Part shown: positions 8,056 through 17,418 of the stretch, one piece after another
How positions within the stretch are numbered: the first letter of the stretch is position 1
Layout of the letters: each line of letters begins with the position of its first letter
Program-made: the position numbers and the translations under genes
Notes under the pieces: generated by a model
Seen by the model: only the letters and a program-made list of their open reading frames with translations
Database searches by the model: none
Told to the model about the DNA's origin: nothing
NCBI GenBank assembly: GCA_964575455.1
Contig: CAZNRX010000006.1
Span: 31,269-95,268 of the forward strand
Direction of reading: 5' to 3'
DNA length: 64,000 nt
From: SKLM01 sp964575455
GTDB lineage: Bacteria; Chloroflexota; Anaerolineae; B4-G1

Positions 8056-10151
8056 CGCCGGCGCAGCTTCCCCTCCTCCTTCCGACGCTCGATGATCTCC
8101 TCGGTGATGTCGTCGGGCACGATGTCGTAGTGATCGAACTCCAGCGTGAAGGTGCCGCGCCCCTTCGTCAGGCTGCGCAGATCGGTAGCGTAGCCGCGGG
8201 CCTCGGCCAAGGGCACCTCGCCATCGATGTTGCGTATCTCGCCGCGCACCCGCATGGCATTGACGCTCCCCCGCCTCCGCCCGACGTCCGCCACCACCGA
8301 GCCGACCTGCTCTTCGCTGACGTTGACGTCGATCTCCATCACCGGCTCCAGCAGGGCCGGGGCGGCCTGGCGGATGGCGCGCTGCACGGCGATCGAGCCC
8401 GCGATCTCGAAGTCCATCGCCGCCGAGTCGACCTCGTGGTACTTGCCGTCCAGGAGCGTCACCTTGACGTCCGTGACCGGGTAGCCGGCGATGATGCCTT
8501 TCTCCAGCGCATCGCGCACACCCCTCTCGACAGGGTTCACGAAGTCCCTGGGCACGTCGGCCGCCGAGGCCTCGTTCTCGAACTCGACGCCAGTGCCGCG
8601 CTCCAGAGGCTCCACGCGGAGCTCGACCTCCGCGAAGTGCCCGTGGCCGCCGGTCTGCTTCTTGTACGTGGTGATGGTCTCGAACGGTCGGCGCACTGTC
8701 TCCCGGTAGGCGACCTCCGGCAGGCTGATGGTGGGCAGAATGCCGAACTCCCGCTGCAGCCGATCAACGGCGATATCGAGATGGAGCTCGCCCATGCCGG
8801 CCAGCGTCTCCTCACCAGTCTCCGGATCGTAGCCGTGCTGGAGCGTGGGATCCTCGTCAGAGAGCCGGCGCACTGCCTCGCGCAGCCTCTCGCGCTGCTC
8901 GTTCGACTCGGGCTTCAACGCCACCTTGATCACCGGATCGGGAAACTCGAACGTCTCCAGGACGATGGGTTGATCCGGGTCGCACAGGGTATCGCCGGTG
9001 ACGGCGGACTTCGGCCCCACCAGAGCCACAACGTCGCTGGCCTCCATCCGCTCCACCTGCTCTCGCTTGTCTCCGTGCAGGTAGTAGATGCGCCCCACCC
9101 GCTCCATCTCCTCCGTCCGTGGGTTGTAGACGGTATCGCCGACGCCCATCTGACCGGAGAAGACGCGCACCCACGTGAGATGCCCGACGTGAGTGTCGGT
9201 GACGATCTTGAACGCCGCCGCACAGAAGGGCGCATCCGGGTCGTCGGGCCGCTCGATGATCTCTTCGCCGCTGCCGGGGACGGTGCCCAGGATCGGCTTC
9301 AGATCGATCGGCGCCGGCAGGTAGTCGACGATGGCATCCAGAAGGGGCTGCACGGCGATGTGCTCGCGGGACGCGCCGCAGAGCACCGGCACCAACTCGC
9401 CGTCGATCACGGCGCGGCGCAGCGCCTGCTTGAGCGTCGCCACGTCCGGCACCACGCCCTCCAGCCACGTCTCCAGCAACGCGTCGTCGGTCTCGCAGAT
9501 CGCCTCCACCAACGCTGCCCGCGCCGAAGCCGCTTGCTCCTCCAATGAGGCCGGGATCGGCTCCACGGTGGGCTCCTGATCGTCCCCGTGCCAGATGAGG
9601 GCCTGTTCTTCCAGCAGATCGACGACGCCGTGGAAGTCGCTCTCCTTTCCGATGGGCAGCTGAACCGGCACAGCCTTGCTGGTCAGCCGCTCGTGAACCT
9701 CGCCCAACACACGTTCGAAGTCGGAGCCGATACGGTCGAGCTTGTTGATGAAGAGCACGCGCGGCAGGTCGTCCCGGTTGGCGTGCATCCAGACCGTCTC
9801 GGTCTGGGGCTCGACGCCCCCGACACCGCAGAGGAGGACAACGCCTCCATCGATGACGCGCATGGAGCGCACCACCTCCGCGGTGAAGTCGATGTGGCCC
9901 GGCGTGTCGATCAGATTGACGCGATGTCGACGCCAGTGGAAGGCCGTCGCAGCGGCCGTGATGGTGATGCCGCGCTCGCGCTCCTGCTCCATCCAGTCGA
10001 GCTGCGTGTCACCCTCGTCGATCTCCCCGGCCCGATGAATGCGCCCGGTGAAGTATAGGAACGCCTCCGACGTAGTCGTCTTTCCGGCATCCACGTGGGC
10101 GAAAATGCCAATGATACGTACTCTCTCCATGGGTCCTTGCCTCTTCTTCAT
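8052..10151 (-). CDS. fusA: translation elongation factor G (EF-G family GTPase)
   Basis: 699 residues, full EF-G length with all domains. GTPase motifs: P-loop AHVDAGKTT (18-26), DTPGH (82-86), NKLD (136-139). The domain IV signature region (YKKQTGGHGHFAEV) and domain V (SVVADVGRRRGSVN) are also present. It drives ribosomal translocation. It is not in an rpsL-rpsG-tuf context but last in a run of ABC exporter, HAD and GNAT genes, so it could be an accessory EF-G paralogue rather than the only one. Two starts are possible, ATG 10151 (AGGAG 11 nt upstream) or ATG 10130; the first is used. Confidence 0.9.
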   Translation of the reverse strand: MKKRQGPMERVRIIGIFAHVDAGKTTTSEAFLYFTGRIHRAGEIDEGDTQLDWMEQERERGITITAAATAFHWRRHRVNLIDTPGHIDFTAEVVRSMRVIDGGVVLLCGVGGVEPQTETVWMHANRDDLPRVLFINKLDRIGSDFERVLGEVHERLTSKAVPVQLPIGKESDFHGVVDLLEEQALIWHGDDQEPTVEPIPASLEEQAASARAALVEAICETDDALLETWLEGVVPDVATLKQALRRAVIDGELVPVLCGASREHIAVQPLLDAIVDYLPAPIDLKPILGTVPGSGEEIIERPDDPDAPFCAAAFKIVTDTHVGHLTWVRVFSGQMGVGDTVYNPRTEEMERVGRIYYLHGDKREQVERMEASDVVALVGPKSAVTGDTLCDPDQPIVLETFEFPDPVIKVALKPESNEQRERLREAVRRLSDEDPTLQHGYDPETGEETLAGMGELHLDIAVDRLQREFGILPTISLPEVAYRETVRRPFETITTYKKQTGGHGHFAEVELRVEPLERGTGVEFENEASAADVPRDFVNPVERGVRDALEKGIIAGYPVTDVKVTLLDGKYHEVDSAAMDFEIAGSIAVQRAIRQAAPALLEPVMEIDVNVSEEQVGSVVADVGRRRGSVNAMRVRGEIRNIDGEVPLAEARGYATDLRSLTKGRGTFTLEFDHYDIVPDDITEEIIERRKEEGKLRRR

Positions 10152-10181
10152 AAGTCAAACAACTCCTGTACTGGGTACTCA

Positions 10182-10229
10182 CCGGGCCGTGCCCTCGAAC
10201 GATATCGATAAGGCGAGGAGACGGCCCGG
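10182..10229. terminator. long inverted repeat between ABC exporter and EF-G
   Basis: Nine-bp arms CCGGGCCGT (10182-10190) and ACGGCCCGG (10221-10229) with a second inner pair CCTCG (10193-10197)/CGAGG (10214-10218). There is no T-tract. It lies directly after the ABC exporter stop at 10240 and may mark the end of that transcript or a processing site. Confidence 0.4.
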
Positions 10230-10239
10230 CTTTCGATCG

Positions 10240-12066
10240 TTATGCCGCCACTGCGCCAAGGCTGGGCGACTTGAATACGTCGTACGCCTGCTCTTGCTCG
10301 TTGAGGAACTGCCTGGTATACAACCGGTAGTAATGGCCCTGGGCGCGGAGGAGATCGGCGTGCGTGCCCATCTCCACAATGTGCCCATCCTCAATGACCA
10401 AGATCCGGTCCGCCCGCTTGATGGTGCTCAGCCGATGGGCGATGACAAAGCTGGTGCGGTTTCGCATCAGCGCGTCCATGCCACGCTGGATCAGCGCCTC
10501 GGTGAGCGTGTCCACCGAGCTGGTCGCCTCGTCCATGATGAAGATATCGGGATCGGCCAGGATCGCCCGCGCCAGGCTGACCAGCTGCTTCTGCCCGACC
10601 GAGATCAACCCACCCCCCTCGCCCACCTTGGTGTCGTAGCCCTTCTCCAGGTTGACGATGAAGTCGTGAGCACCAGCCACCCGGGCCGCCTGCTGGATCT
10701 CCTCGTCGCTGGCGTCCAGCCTCCCGTAGCGCACGTTCTCACGGATGGTACCGGAGAAGAGATGCGGCGTCTGCAACACCACGCCAACCTGCGACTGAAT
10801 CGCGTGCAGGGTCAACTCGGTGTAGTCGCGCCCAGCGATGCGGATGGTGCCTCGATTCGGCTCGTAGAATCGACAGAGCAAGTTGACGATGGTGGACTTG
10901 CCCCCACCCGTCGGCCCGACGAGGGCGATGGTCTCGCCCCGCCTCACCTTCAGAGAGAAATCCTGCAGCACCGGTTCGTCCTCCTCGTACCAGAAGTCCA
11001 CGTGGTCGAACTCGATGTCGCCCTGGATCGTCCCTGGATCAACCGCGCTAGGACGATCAGTCACCTCCGGCACCGCATCAATGAGCGAGAAAACCCGCTC
11101 GGCGGAGGCAATGGCGTGCTGTGTCTCGGCGTAGACGCGAGCCATATCCTGGATCGGCCACAGCATGAACGTGATGTAGGAGATGAAGGCCTGGATGCCC
11201 CCGATGGTTATCCCGCCCACCTGGGCCTGCAGGCCCCCGTACCAGACAATGCCCCCGATCGCCAGCGCGCTGATGAACTGTACCGTCGGCAAGAAGAGCG
11301 CTGAGAGCCAGGCCGCCCGGAAGGCCGCCCGATACATCTCGCCCGTGAGCTCGCCGAACTCGCGCAGGTTCTCCTCCTCTCGACACAGCGCCTTCACCAC
11401 ACGCACACCCTGGATGTTCTCGTTGTAGGCCCCCGTGATCTTGGAGTTGATCTTCCGCACAATCCGGTACTGGGTGATGATCCTCTTCTTGAACAGCGAG
11501 GCCACAACCACCAGCACGGGAATGGCCGCAAGCACAATCAGCGCCAGCTTCCAGTTGATGACCACCATGAAGTAGACCGCCGTGGCGATGTTCATCACCG
11601 CCCAGGTGACGTCCAGCAACCCCCAGGTGACCAAATCCGCTATGCGGTGCGAGTCGGAAGCGACGCGTGATATGATCCATCCCACCGCTGTGCGGTCGAA
11701 GTAGGAGAAGGACAGATCCTGCAGGTGATCGAACATCTTCTTGCGCAGATCGTACCGGATGCGCTCTCCCAGGATGCCGGCCAAGAAGATGAAGCCGAAG
11801 ACGCCCACCGCCTGCGCGACGATCAGCAGGCCGTACCTGATGACCAGTTGGGCGAGCGCCGCTCTATCGCCGGCCAGGATGCCCTGATCCACGATCTGTT
11901 TGCTCAGGAAGGTGAAGTAGGAATCCAGCCACGACACGAACGCGATGGCCACCAGGAAGCCCACCAACCAGGGCCAGTGCGGCTTGGCCTGCGTCAGGAT
12001 GCGCAGCAGCGTCCTTCCGTTGAACTGCGTCGTGAACGCTTCCTCTTCAAACTCATACTGGGACAT
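10240..12066 (-). CDS. ABC exporter half-transporter, subunit with degenerate signature
   Basis: 608 residues from ATG 12066 (GGAG 9 nt upstream), overlapping the stop of the preceding ABC gene by 14 nt, so translation is likely coupled. N-terminal type-I exporter membrane domain, then the nucleotide-binding domain: Walker A GPTGGGKST, signature ISVGQKQL instead of LSGGQ, Walker B IFIMDEATSSVD with the catalytic glutamate. The partner (12053-13915) has LSGGQ but Asp for the catalytic Glu. Together they form one consensus and one degenerate ATP site, as in TM287/288-type heterodimers. The substrate is unknown (drug or lipid export likely). Confidence 0.93.
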   Translation of the reverse strand: MSQYEFEEEAFTTQFNGRTLLRILTQAKPHWPWLVGFLVAIAFVSWLDSYFTFLSKQIVDQGILAGDRAALAQLVIRYGLLIVAQAVGVFGFIFLAGILGERIRYDLRKKMFDHLQDLSFSYFDRTAVGWIISRVASDSHRIADLVTWGLLDVTWAVMNIATAVYFMVVINWKLALIVLAAIPVLVVVASLFKKRIITQYRIVRKINSKITGAYNENIQGVRVVKALCREEENLREFGELTGEMYRAAFRAAWLSALFLPTVQFISALAIGGIVWYGGLQAQVGGITIGGIQAFISYITFMLWPIQDMARVYAETQHAIASAERVFSLIDAVPEVTDRPSAVDPGTIQGDIEFDHVDFWYEEDEPVLQDFSLKVRRGETIALVGPTGGGKSTIVNLLCRFYEPNRGTIRIAGRDYTELTLHAIQSQVGVVLQTPHLFSGTIRENVRYGRLDASDEEIQQAARVAGAHDFIVNLEKGYDTKVGEGGGLISVGQKQLVSLARAILADPDIFIMDEATSSVDTLTEALIQRGMDALMRNRTSFVIAHRLSTIKRADRILVIEDGHIVEMGTHADLLRAQGHYYRLYTRQFLNEQEQAYDVFKSPSLGAVAA

Positions 12067-13915
12067 TAGCCAACTCCTTTGGAACCCCCGAGGCATCCCA
12101 ATCCTCAGACACCCGTGCCTGATCGATCTCCCTCTCCAGCTCCCCTTTGATGCGGGCCTGCATATCGTAGATACGGCTGTAGAAGCCCTCCTGCGCCATC
12201 AACTCCTCGTGCGTTCCGCGCTGCACAATCCTTCCTTCGTCGAGGACCAGGATCAGGTCGGCGCTCATCACGCTCTGGACGCGGTGGGCGACGATGAAGG
12301 TGGTGCGCCCCTCCATCAAGTGCTGAAGCGCTTCGCGTATCTCGCTCTCGGTCTCCGTATCCACCGATGACGTGGCGTCGTCCAGGATCAGGATACGCGG
12401 GTCCTTGAGCAGCGTGCGCGCGATGGCGATGCGCTGCTTCTGTCCACCCGAGAGCGTGACTCCCTTCTCCCCCACCATCGTATCGTAGCTCTTGGGGAAC
12501 GAGCGGATCGCTGCGTGAATGGACGCAGCTTCTGCTGCCGCCTCGACCTCCGAGTCGGAGACCTCGCGCTCCACCCCGTAGGTGATGTTCTCGCGGACGG
12601 TGCGGGAGAACAGGAAGGGCTCCTGCTCGACGGTGCCGATCTGTTCACGCAGGAAACGGCGCGGGTACTCCCTCAGTTCCACCCCGTCGAGCGTCAGGCT
12701 GCCGCCGTTGTAGTCGTAGAAACGAGGCAGCAGGTTGACCAGGCTGGTCTTGCCCGATCCGGTCGAGCCGAGCAAGGCCACAGCCTGTCCCGGCTCGCAG
12801 CGGAAGCTGATGTCCTCCAGAACCGCCCCATCCCCGTCCTCGTACTCGAACCGAACGCCACGGAAGGCGACCTCCCCACGCACCCTGCCCTCCGGTCGGT
12901 ACGCTCCCACATCCAGAGGCTCGCGCTCCTCCTCGATCAACTCCGTCACACGCTTGTAGGACACCATGCCAGTGGACATCTGCACGATCAGCCGGCCCAG
13001 ATTGCGCATAGGCCAGATCAGCCAGACGATCAGCCTGACGGCAGCCACGTACGTGCCCACGGTGATGGTGCCGTTGATGGCCATCAGCGCGCCGGTCAGG
13101 AAAGCACCGAGCATCTGCGCACCGCAAAGGATATCCGAGCTGGGCCAGAACAGCGAGTGCAGCGTCAACAGCTTCCGGCCCCGCTGATACCGCTCCCAGT
13201 TGTCTCGGTCAAACTTCTCCTGTTCGTAGGCCTGTCGAGCGAAGGCCCTGACCACTCGCATCCCGGTCAGGTTCTCCTGCAGGGTGGTCGAGAGCTCCGC
13301 CTCCTGCTCCTGCAACGCCTCGTAGGCCTTCGAGATCCTCTTGAAGAAGAGGAATGACATCACCATGATCAGCGGCACCACCAGAACCGAGAGCAGCGCC
13401 AGTCGCACGTTCAAGCTCATCAGGGCCACGAAGTTGACGACGAAGAGCAAGACAATGCGCCCGGCGCCGATGGCCTGGTCGGCGAAGAACTGGCGAATGG
13501 CATCCACGTCCGAGGTCGCTCGCTGAATGAGCTCACCGGTCTGCACCTGGTCGTGATAGGTGAACGAGAGACGCTGGATATGATCATACAGATAGTTGCG
13601 CAGACCCTGCGCGATCCCCTCCGCCGTTCGCGCCGCCAGCCTGCCGCTGAGGTAGGAGAAGACCCCCCGTCCCAGCGCCAGAGCCAGGAAGCCCATCGCG
13701 ATGAGGAGCAACGTGCTCCCAAAGGCCTCCCGAGCCAGAACGTCGTCCACGAAGGTGCGCAGCAGGAGTGAGTTGCCCGTGCGCAAGACCGCGGCAATGC
13801 CCACGCCGACCACCGCCCCCAGGTAGGCCAGGCGGAAGCCGGTCAGCATGCGCCAGAGACCGATCAAACGATTGTCCGAAACGATTTTGCTGAGATCAAA
13901 CTTAGATACTGACAT
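12053..13915 (-). CDS. ABC exporter half-transporter, subunit with degenerate Walker B
   Basis: 620 residues. Six-helix exporter membrane domain followed by an ATPase domain with Walker A GSTGSGKTS, canonical signature LSGGQKQR and Walker B ILILDDATSSVD, where Asp replaces the catalytic Glu. This Asp and the SVGQ signature of the partner protein would face each other in the degenerate ATP site. The ATG at 13915 follows GGAGG at 9 nt. It is cotranscribed with the partner gene (14-nt overlap), and the HAD gene lies 39 nt upstream. Confidence 0.94.
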   Translation of the reverse strand: MSVSKFDLSKIVSDNRLIGLWRMLTGFRLAYLGAVVGVGIAAVLRTGNSLLLRTFVDDVLAREAFGSTLLLIAMGFLALALGRGVFSYLSGRLAARTAEGIAQGLRNYLYDHIQRLSFTYHDQVQTGELIQRATSDVDAIRQFFADQAIGAGRIVLLFVVNFVALMSLNVRLALLSVLVVPLIMVMSFLFFKRISKAYEALQEQEAELSTTLQENLTGMRVVRAFARQAYEQEKFDRDNWERYQRGRKLLTLHSLFWPSSDILCGAQMLGAFLTGALMAINGTITVGTYVAAVRLIVWLIWPMRNLGRLIVQMSTGMVSYKRVTELIEEEREPLDVGAYRPEGRVRGEVAFRGVRFEYEDGDGAVLEDISFRCEPGQAVALLGSTGSGKTSLVNLLPRFYDYNGGSLTLDGVELREYPRRFLREQIGTVEQEPFLFSRTVRENITYGVEREVSDSEVEAAAEAASIHAAIRSFPKSYDTMVGEKGVTLSGGQKQRIAIARTLLKDPRILILDDATSSVDTETESEIREALQHLMEGRTTFIVAHRVQSVMSADLILVLDEGRIVQRGTHEELMAQEGFYSRIYDMQARIKGELEREIDQARVSEDWDASGVPKELANVPV

Positions 13916-13954
13916 AGCGGGCAGCCTCCAAAGGCCCGTGCACTCACGGACCCG

Positions 13955-15229
13955 TCAAACTTGCCGGTCAGTCGTCACTGAATGCCCCAGCAGCATGCCC
14001 AGAGCTGCCAGGGAGGTCTCTGGATCGACGAACTGGATGGCGTGGATTCCGACCCCGCGGGCCGAATCGACGTTGCGCAGCATGTCATCCAGAAAGACCG
14101 CCTGCTCCGGCTCAACGCCGAGGCGCTCCAGCGTCAGGTAGTAGATATCGGGATCGGGCTTCGACAGCCCCACCAGGGCCGAGTTGACGTAGACGTCGAA
14201 CTCGGCGTTGACGTCGACGTCGTATTGCTCGAGAATCGTCTCGACCTGGGCCGGAAAAGCGTTGCTCAACAGGCCAACCTGATATCGTCCACGCAAGGCC
14301 TGCGCCGCGCGCATCACGGTTGGGTTGAAGCGGTCGCTGGTATAGAAGGCCTGCAGGAAGTCGAGCGCCGCCTCAGAATCCGGGAGGCCAAGCTGATCGG
14401 CGACGTGCCAGACGTACTCCTCGTCGCTAATCGCCCCCACCTTGAGGCGCCCCCACGCCTCGCCCCACAGCACCTCCGGCAGAACGCCGGAGGCCACGGC
14501 CAACCGCCGTTCCCACGCCGCCACGTCGGCCTCGTTCGGCAGCTCCTCCATCACGCCGCCCCAGTCGAAGATGACGGCTCGCACGTCCGGCACCGGCTCG
14601 AACTCCCGCGCCGGCAACGAGACCCCCAGACCCTCCAGCCAGGCGCGCAACGGTGCCAGTCCTCGGAAGCGCGTCGCCTGCAGCCCCAGTCGACGGGCGG
14701 CCTCCACGTTGACGCGCATGTCGTCGATGAAGACCGCCTCCTTGGGGGCGACGCTCAGGCGGCTCAACGCCCGGTCGTAGATCTCGGGCGCGGGCTTCGT
14801 CACCCCCTCATCACCGGAGATGACGATGACGTCGAACGCGTCGGCAATACCCAGCTCCTCGATATACGCCTCCATCTCTGGGGGTGCGTTGCTCAACAGG
14901 GCCGTCTGGTAGCCTTGCTGCTGCAGATGGCGGATCAGAGCGACGAGATCCTCGTCCAACCGATCGCCACGCCAGAAATCGCGGCGGAACGCCGCCAACT
15001 CCTCCTCGTCAAGCTCGATCTGCTCCCCTACGTGGGCCCAGAAAGCATCACTGTCGATGCGCCCGTGCTGGACGTCGTCCCAGCGGGGGCTGCGGAAAAC
15101 CAGGTCATAGACCTCGCCACGCTCCAGGTCGAAGCGACGCTCAAGCTCCTGGCGCGGTCGCGGGTCAACGGTGCGCATGAGCACGCCGCCGTAGTCGAAG
15201 ATCATGGCGCGAACGGTGTCGTTGGTCAT
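13955..15229 (-). CDS. tandem HAD-superfamily hydrolase (two fused HAD-IA domains)
   Basis: 424 residues from ATG 15229; an in-frame ATG at 15241 sits directly on the AAGGAG and cannot use it. It contains two complete HAD domains in tandem. The first (about 1-200) has motif I FDYGGVL, motif II LLSNAPPE, a Lys in GVTKPAPEIY and acidic VFIDDM. The second (about 215-420) has FDWGGVM, LLSNAF, GLSKPDPDIY and VFLDDM. Both motif I copies lack the usual second Asp of DxDx(T/V), as in epoxide-hydrolase-N-domain-like HADs (FDxGGV). It is probably a phosphatase of small metabolites; the duplication is unusual. Confidence 0.85.
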   Translation of the reverse strand: MTNDTVRAMIFDYGGVLMRTVDPRPRQELERRFDLERGEVYDLVFRSPRWDDVQHGRIDSDAFWAHVGEQIELDEEELAAFRRDFWRGDRLDEDLVALIRHLQQQGYQTALLSNAPPEMEAYIEELGIADAFDVIVISGDEGVTKPAPEIYDRALSRLSVAPKEAVFIDDMRVNVEAARRLGLQATRFRGLAPLRAWLEGLGVSLPAREFEPVPDVRAVIFDWGGVMEELPNEADVAAWERRLAVASGVLPEVLWGEAWGRLKVGAISDEEYVWHVADQLGLPDSEAALDFLQAFYTSDRFNPTVMRAAQALRGRYQVGLLSNAFPAQVETILEQYDVDVNAEFDVYVNSALVGLSKPDPDIYYLTLERLGVEPEQAVFLDDMLRNVDSARGVGIHAIQFVDPETSLAALGMLLGHSVTTDRQV

Positions 15230-15284
15230 AGATGCAGGCATCTCCTTGTCTGACAGTGGGCCGTGAGGCCAAGCATAAGCTCTC

Positions 15285-16106
15285 TCAATGGTCGATCACC
15301 TCGTCCAGGAGAGCCCAGTAAGCAACGTAGTCTCGCTCTCGACGGAAGCCCACCTTCTCCGCCGTGCCGATGGAGCCCAGATTGTCGTCCGGGCAGTGCC
15401 ACCCGACCGCGGCGAAACCGTGTGAGAGCGCGTGGTCCACCGCGGCTGCCGCGGTGGCTGTCGCCAGGCCGCGCCGCCGATGGGCGGGCAGAGTGCGGAT
15501 GCCGATCTCGCATTGCTCGCCGCTCACACAGTCAGCGAGGGACCATGAGGCGATCTCACCCGCGCTGACGGTCACGAAGCCGAAGCCGTCTCTCAAGAAA
15601 CTGCTGATCGAGCCCCAGTTGTTCTCCATCCAGCCCATCGCGTGGTCGGGCACGGTGAAGCGGGAGTTGTCGAGCAGCGATCGATCGATAGGCCGGACGG
15701 CGCAATCGTCCGGCAGGTGGGCGCGCCAGTCGTAGGAGAGGGCCCGGCAGACGTAGTGGCGCCGCCTCTTCACCATCGGCGGGTAGGGGTCGAGCAGCGT
15801 CGGCAGACGCTCTTGCCACCGCTCCGGGTGGACGACGAGAGAGAGAACCCGCACATCCTTCCCCAGCGCCCTCCGGGAGACGATGTCGCGGTTGAAGGCA
15901 CGGTTGAACGCACCATCGTCCGGGTCGCCAGCCAGGTAGCCGCCCTCGGGAGAGAGCATGAAGGCCGTCCGCGGCCGGGTCGGGTCGTCGACGAAGACCC
16001 GGCCGGGACTATCGCCGTCGAGGACGGCCGCGCTGGCAAGGTGGAAGCGCAGGGGCCGGAACAGCGTTCGCACCATCTCGTAGTCGGCCCGTCTCAGCTC
16101 ACGCAT
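15285..16106 (-). CDS. GNAT family N-acetyltransferase (two-domain type)
   Basis: 273 residues. The C-terminal half carries the acetyl-CoA-binding motif of GNAT enzymes (GIRTLPAHRRRGLATATAAA) followed by WHCPDDNLGSIGTAEKVGFR, which corresponds to motif B. The N-terminal half resembles the extended N-domain of the ZmaR/GNAT-acetyltransferase group. The ATG overlaps the TGA of the upstream HAD gene by one base (TGATG), so the pair is translationally coupled. The substrate is unknown. Confidence 0.8.
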   Translation of the reverse strand: MRELRRADYEMVRTLFRPLRFHLASAAVLDGDSPGRVFVDDPTRPRTAFMLSPEGGYLAGDPDDGAFNRAFNRDIVSRRALGKDVRVLSLVVHPERWQERLPTLLDPYPPMVKRRRHYVCRALSYDWRAHLPDDCAVRPIDRSLLDNSRFTVPDHAMGWMENNWGSISSFLRDGFGFVTVSAGEIASWSLADCVSGEQCEIGIRTLPAHRRRGLATATAAAAVDHALSHGFAAVGWHCPDDNLGSIGTAEKVGFRRERDYVAYWALLDEVIDH

Positions 16107-16822
16107 CACACCCCCTGAGCCCCGCTCTCACACTCGGAGAAGAACGCAGCCAGCTGCGTAAAGCTCTGCAGCACGGTGACGCGCTCCGACTCCACGACGT
16201 CCTCCACCTCCAGGGTCCAGGTGTTGGGATGGGGGACGTAGACGGCGGCGATACCGGCCTCCACGGCGGGATTGACGTCAGACCGGGGGCTGTTGCCCAC
16301 CATCCATGTCCGCTTCGGATGAAGGTCGTACCGGGCGATCAAGTCGCGAAACACGTCAGCGTCCTTCTCCGGAACGACGTGCACCTCATCAAAGAAGCCG
16401 CCCAGGCCAGAGCGCACAAGCTTGTCCTCCTGAACGGACGGATCGCCCTTGGTCAGCAGCAGCAGCCGATAGCGACCGCTGAGCCAGTCCAGCGTCTCCT
16501 CCACACCGTCCAGCAGCACGATGGGGTAATCGGCGGCTCTGAACCCGATCTCCGTGGCAGCGGCGGCTACGTCATCGCTGCAGCGGCGACCATGGCGTTT
16601 GCACAGCGTCTGGTAGGCGATGACCAGGCTGCGAGCGAACTCCTCCACGGCGTAGCCCACCTGGGGAATGCGCTCGCGCTCCACCACGTCGGCGGTATGC
16701 TCGGCCTCGTCTCGGTCGAAGCCTTGCTCTGCCATCAGATCGGCGAAGTCGGCCAGGCACTCCTCGTAGAAGATGTTGTTCTCCCACAGCGTGTCGTCAG
16801 CATCGATGATCAAGGTGTGCAT
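16106..16822 (-). CDS. HAD family hydrolase
   Basis: 238 residues. Motif I is IIDADDTLW with both catalytic aspartates, an alpha-helical cap follows (about 16-90), motif II is LLLLTKGD, a conserved lysine lies in VHVVPEKDADVF, and motif IV is WMVGNSPRSDVNPA. It resembles YjjG/phosphoglycolate-phosphatase-like enzymes. The start has GAGGAGG 4-5 nt before the ATG. The stop overlaps the next gene's start, which suggests that the HAD and GNAT genes work in one pathway. The substrate cannot be told from sequence. Confidence 0.85.
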   Translation of the reverse strand: MHTLIIDADDTLWENNIFYEECLADFADLMAEQGFDRDEAEHTADVVERERIPQVGYAVEEFARSLVIAYQTLCKRHGRRCSDDVAAAATEIGFRAADYPIVLLDGVEETLDWLSGRYRLLLLTKGDPSVQEDKLVRSGLGGFFDEVHVVPEKDADVFRDLIARYDLHPKRTWMVGNSPRSDVNPAVEAGIAAVYVPHPNTWTLEVEDVVESERVTVLQSFTQLAAFFSECESGAQGV

Positions 16823-16883
16823 CAGACCTCCTCTCTCCAGTGATGCTCCTCGTCATGATTCGTGAAATCGGCCATTCCAACGT

Positions 16884-17378
16884 TCATTCCCTAACCCGCG
16901 CCATCGCGAAGGCGTCCGCGTACTGACCGTCACGAAATGCATAACGGACGAGCGTACCCTCGGTGACGAACCCGAACGTCTCATAGAGCCGAAGGGCCGG
17001 TTCATTATCAGTGTACACTGTGAGCTCGAGCCGCGTCAAGTTCAGCCAGTTGTCCGCCAGGTCAACCGCCGCTTCCATCAGGGCTGTCCCAATCCCTTTG
17101 CCCTGCCAATCGTCTCGCACAGCCATGCCGATCTGACCAACGTGGCGACGACGGGGATAGTTGGGAAATGTGCGCAGGCTGAGCTGGCCCACCACCTCCT
17201 GATCAACACAGGCGACCAGACTGAATAGGCCCTCAGAAGGCTCGGCAAGGCGCTTTCGCCACTTCTCCACCGAGGGGAATGGCAGCTGCCCTGTGCCCCA
17301 TATCACCTTGGGGCCTGCCAACACCTGCTGGAGGGCCCTGTAGTCACTTGGCTCCGTATGTCGGATCACGATGTCCAT
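16884..17378 (-). CDS. GNAT family N-acetyltransferase
   Basis: 164 residues, single GNAT domain: N-terminal IVIRHTEPSDYRAL, the acetyl-CoA pyrophosphate loop in DDWQGKGIGTALMEA (about 94-108) and the C-terminal ALRLYETFGFVTEGTL. The architecture is like PhnO/YhhY-type acetyltransferases. GGGGAGG precedes the ATG. It is 40 nt downstream of the ABC-2 permease and 61 nt before the HAD gene in one minus-strand run. The acceptor substrate is unknown. Confidence 0.88.
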   Translation of the reverse strand: MDIVIRHTEPSDYRALQQVLAGPKVIWGTGQLPFPSVEKWRKRLAEPSEGLFSLVACVDQEVVGQLSLRTFPNYPRRRHVGQIGMAVRDDWQGKGIGTALMEAAVDLADNWLNLTRLELTVYTDNEPALRLYETFGFVTEGTLVRYAFRDGQYADAFAMARVRE

Positions 17379-17418
17379 AGGCGAAACCTCCCCTTCTGCA
17401 TCTCGGTCGATTCAGACG

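Noticed and set aside
7890..9548. A 552-codon plus-strand frame opposite EF-G
   Set aside because: Its composition is that of a reverse complement (His/Arg/Leu/Val-rich) and it covers the conserved EF-G gene on the other strand.
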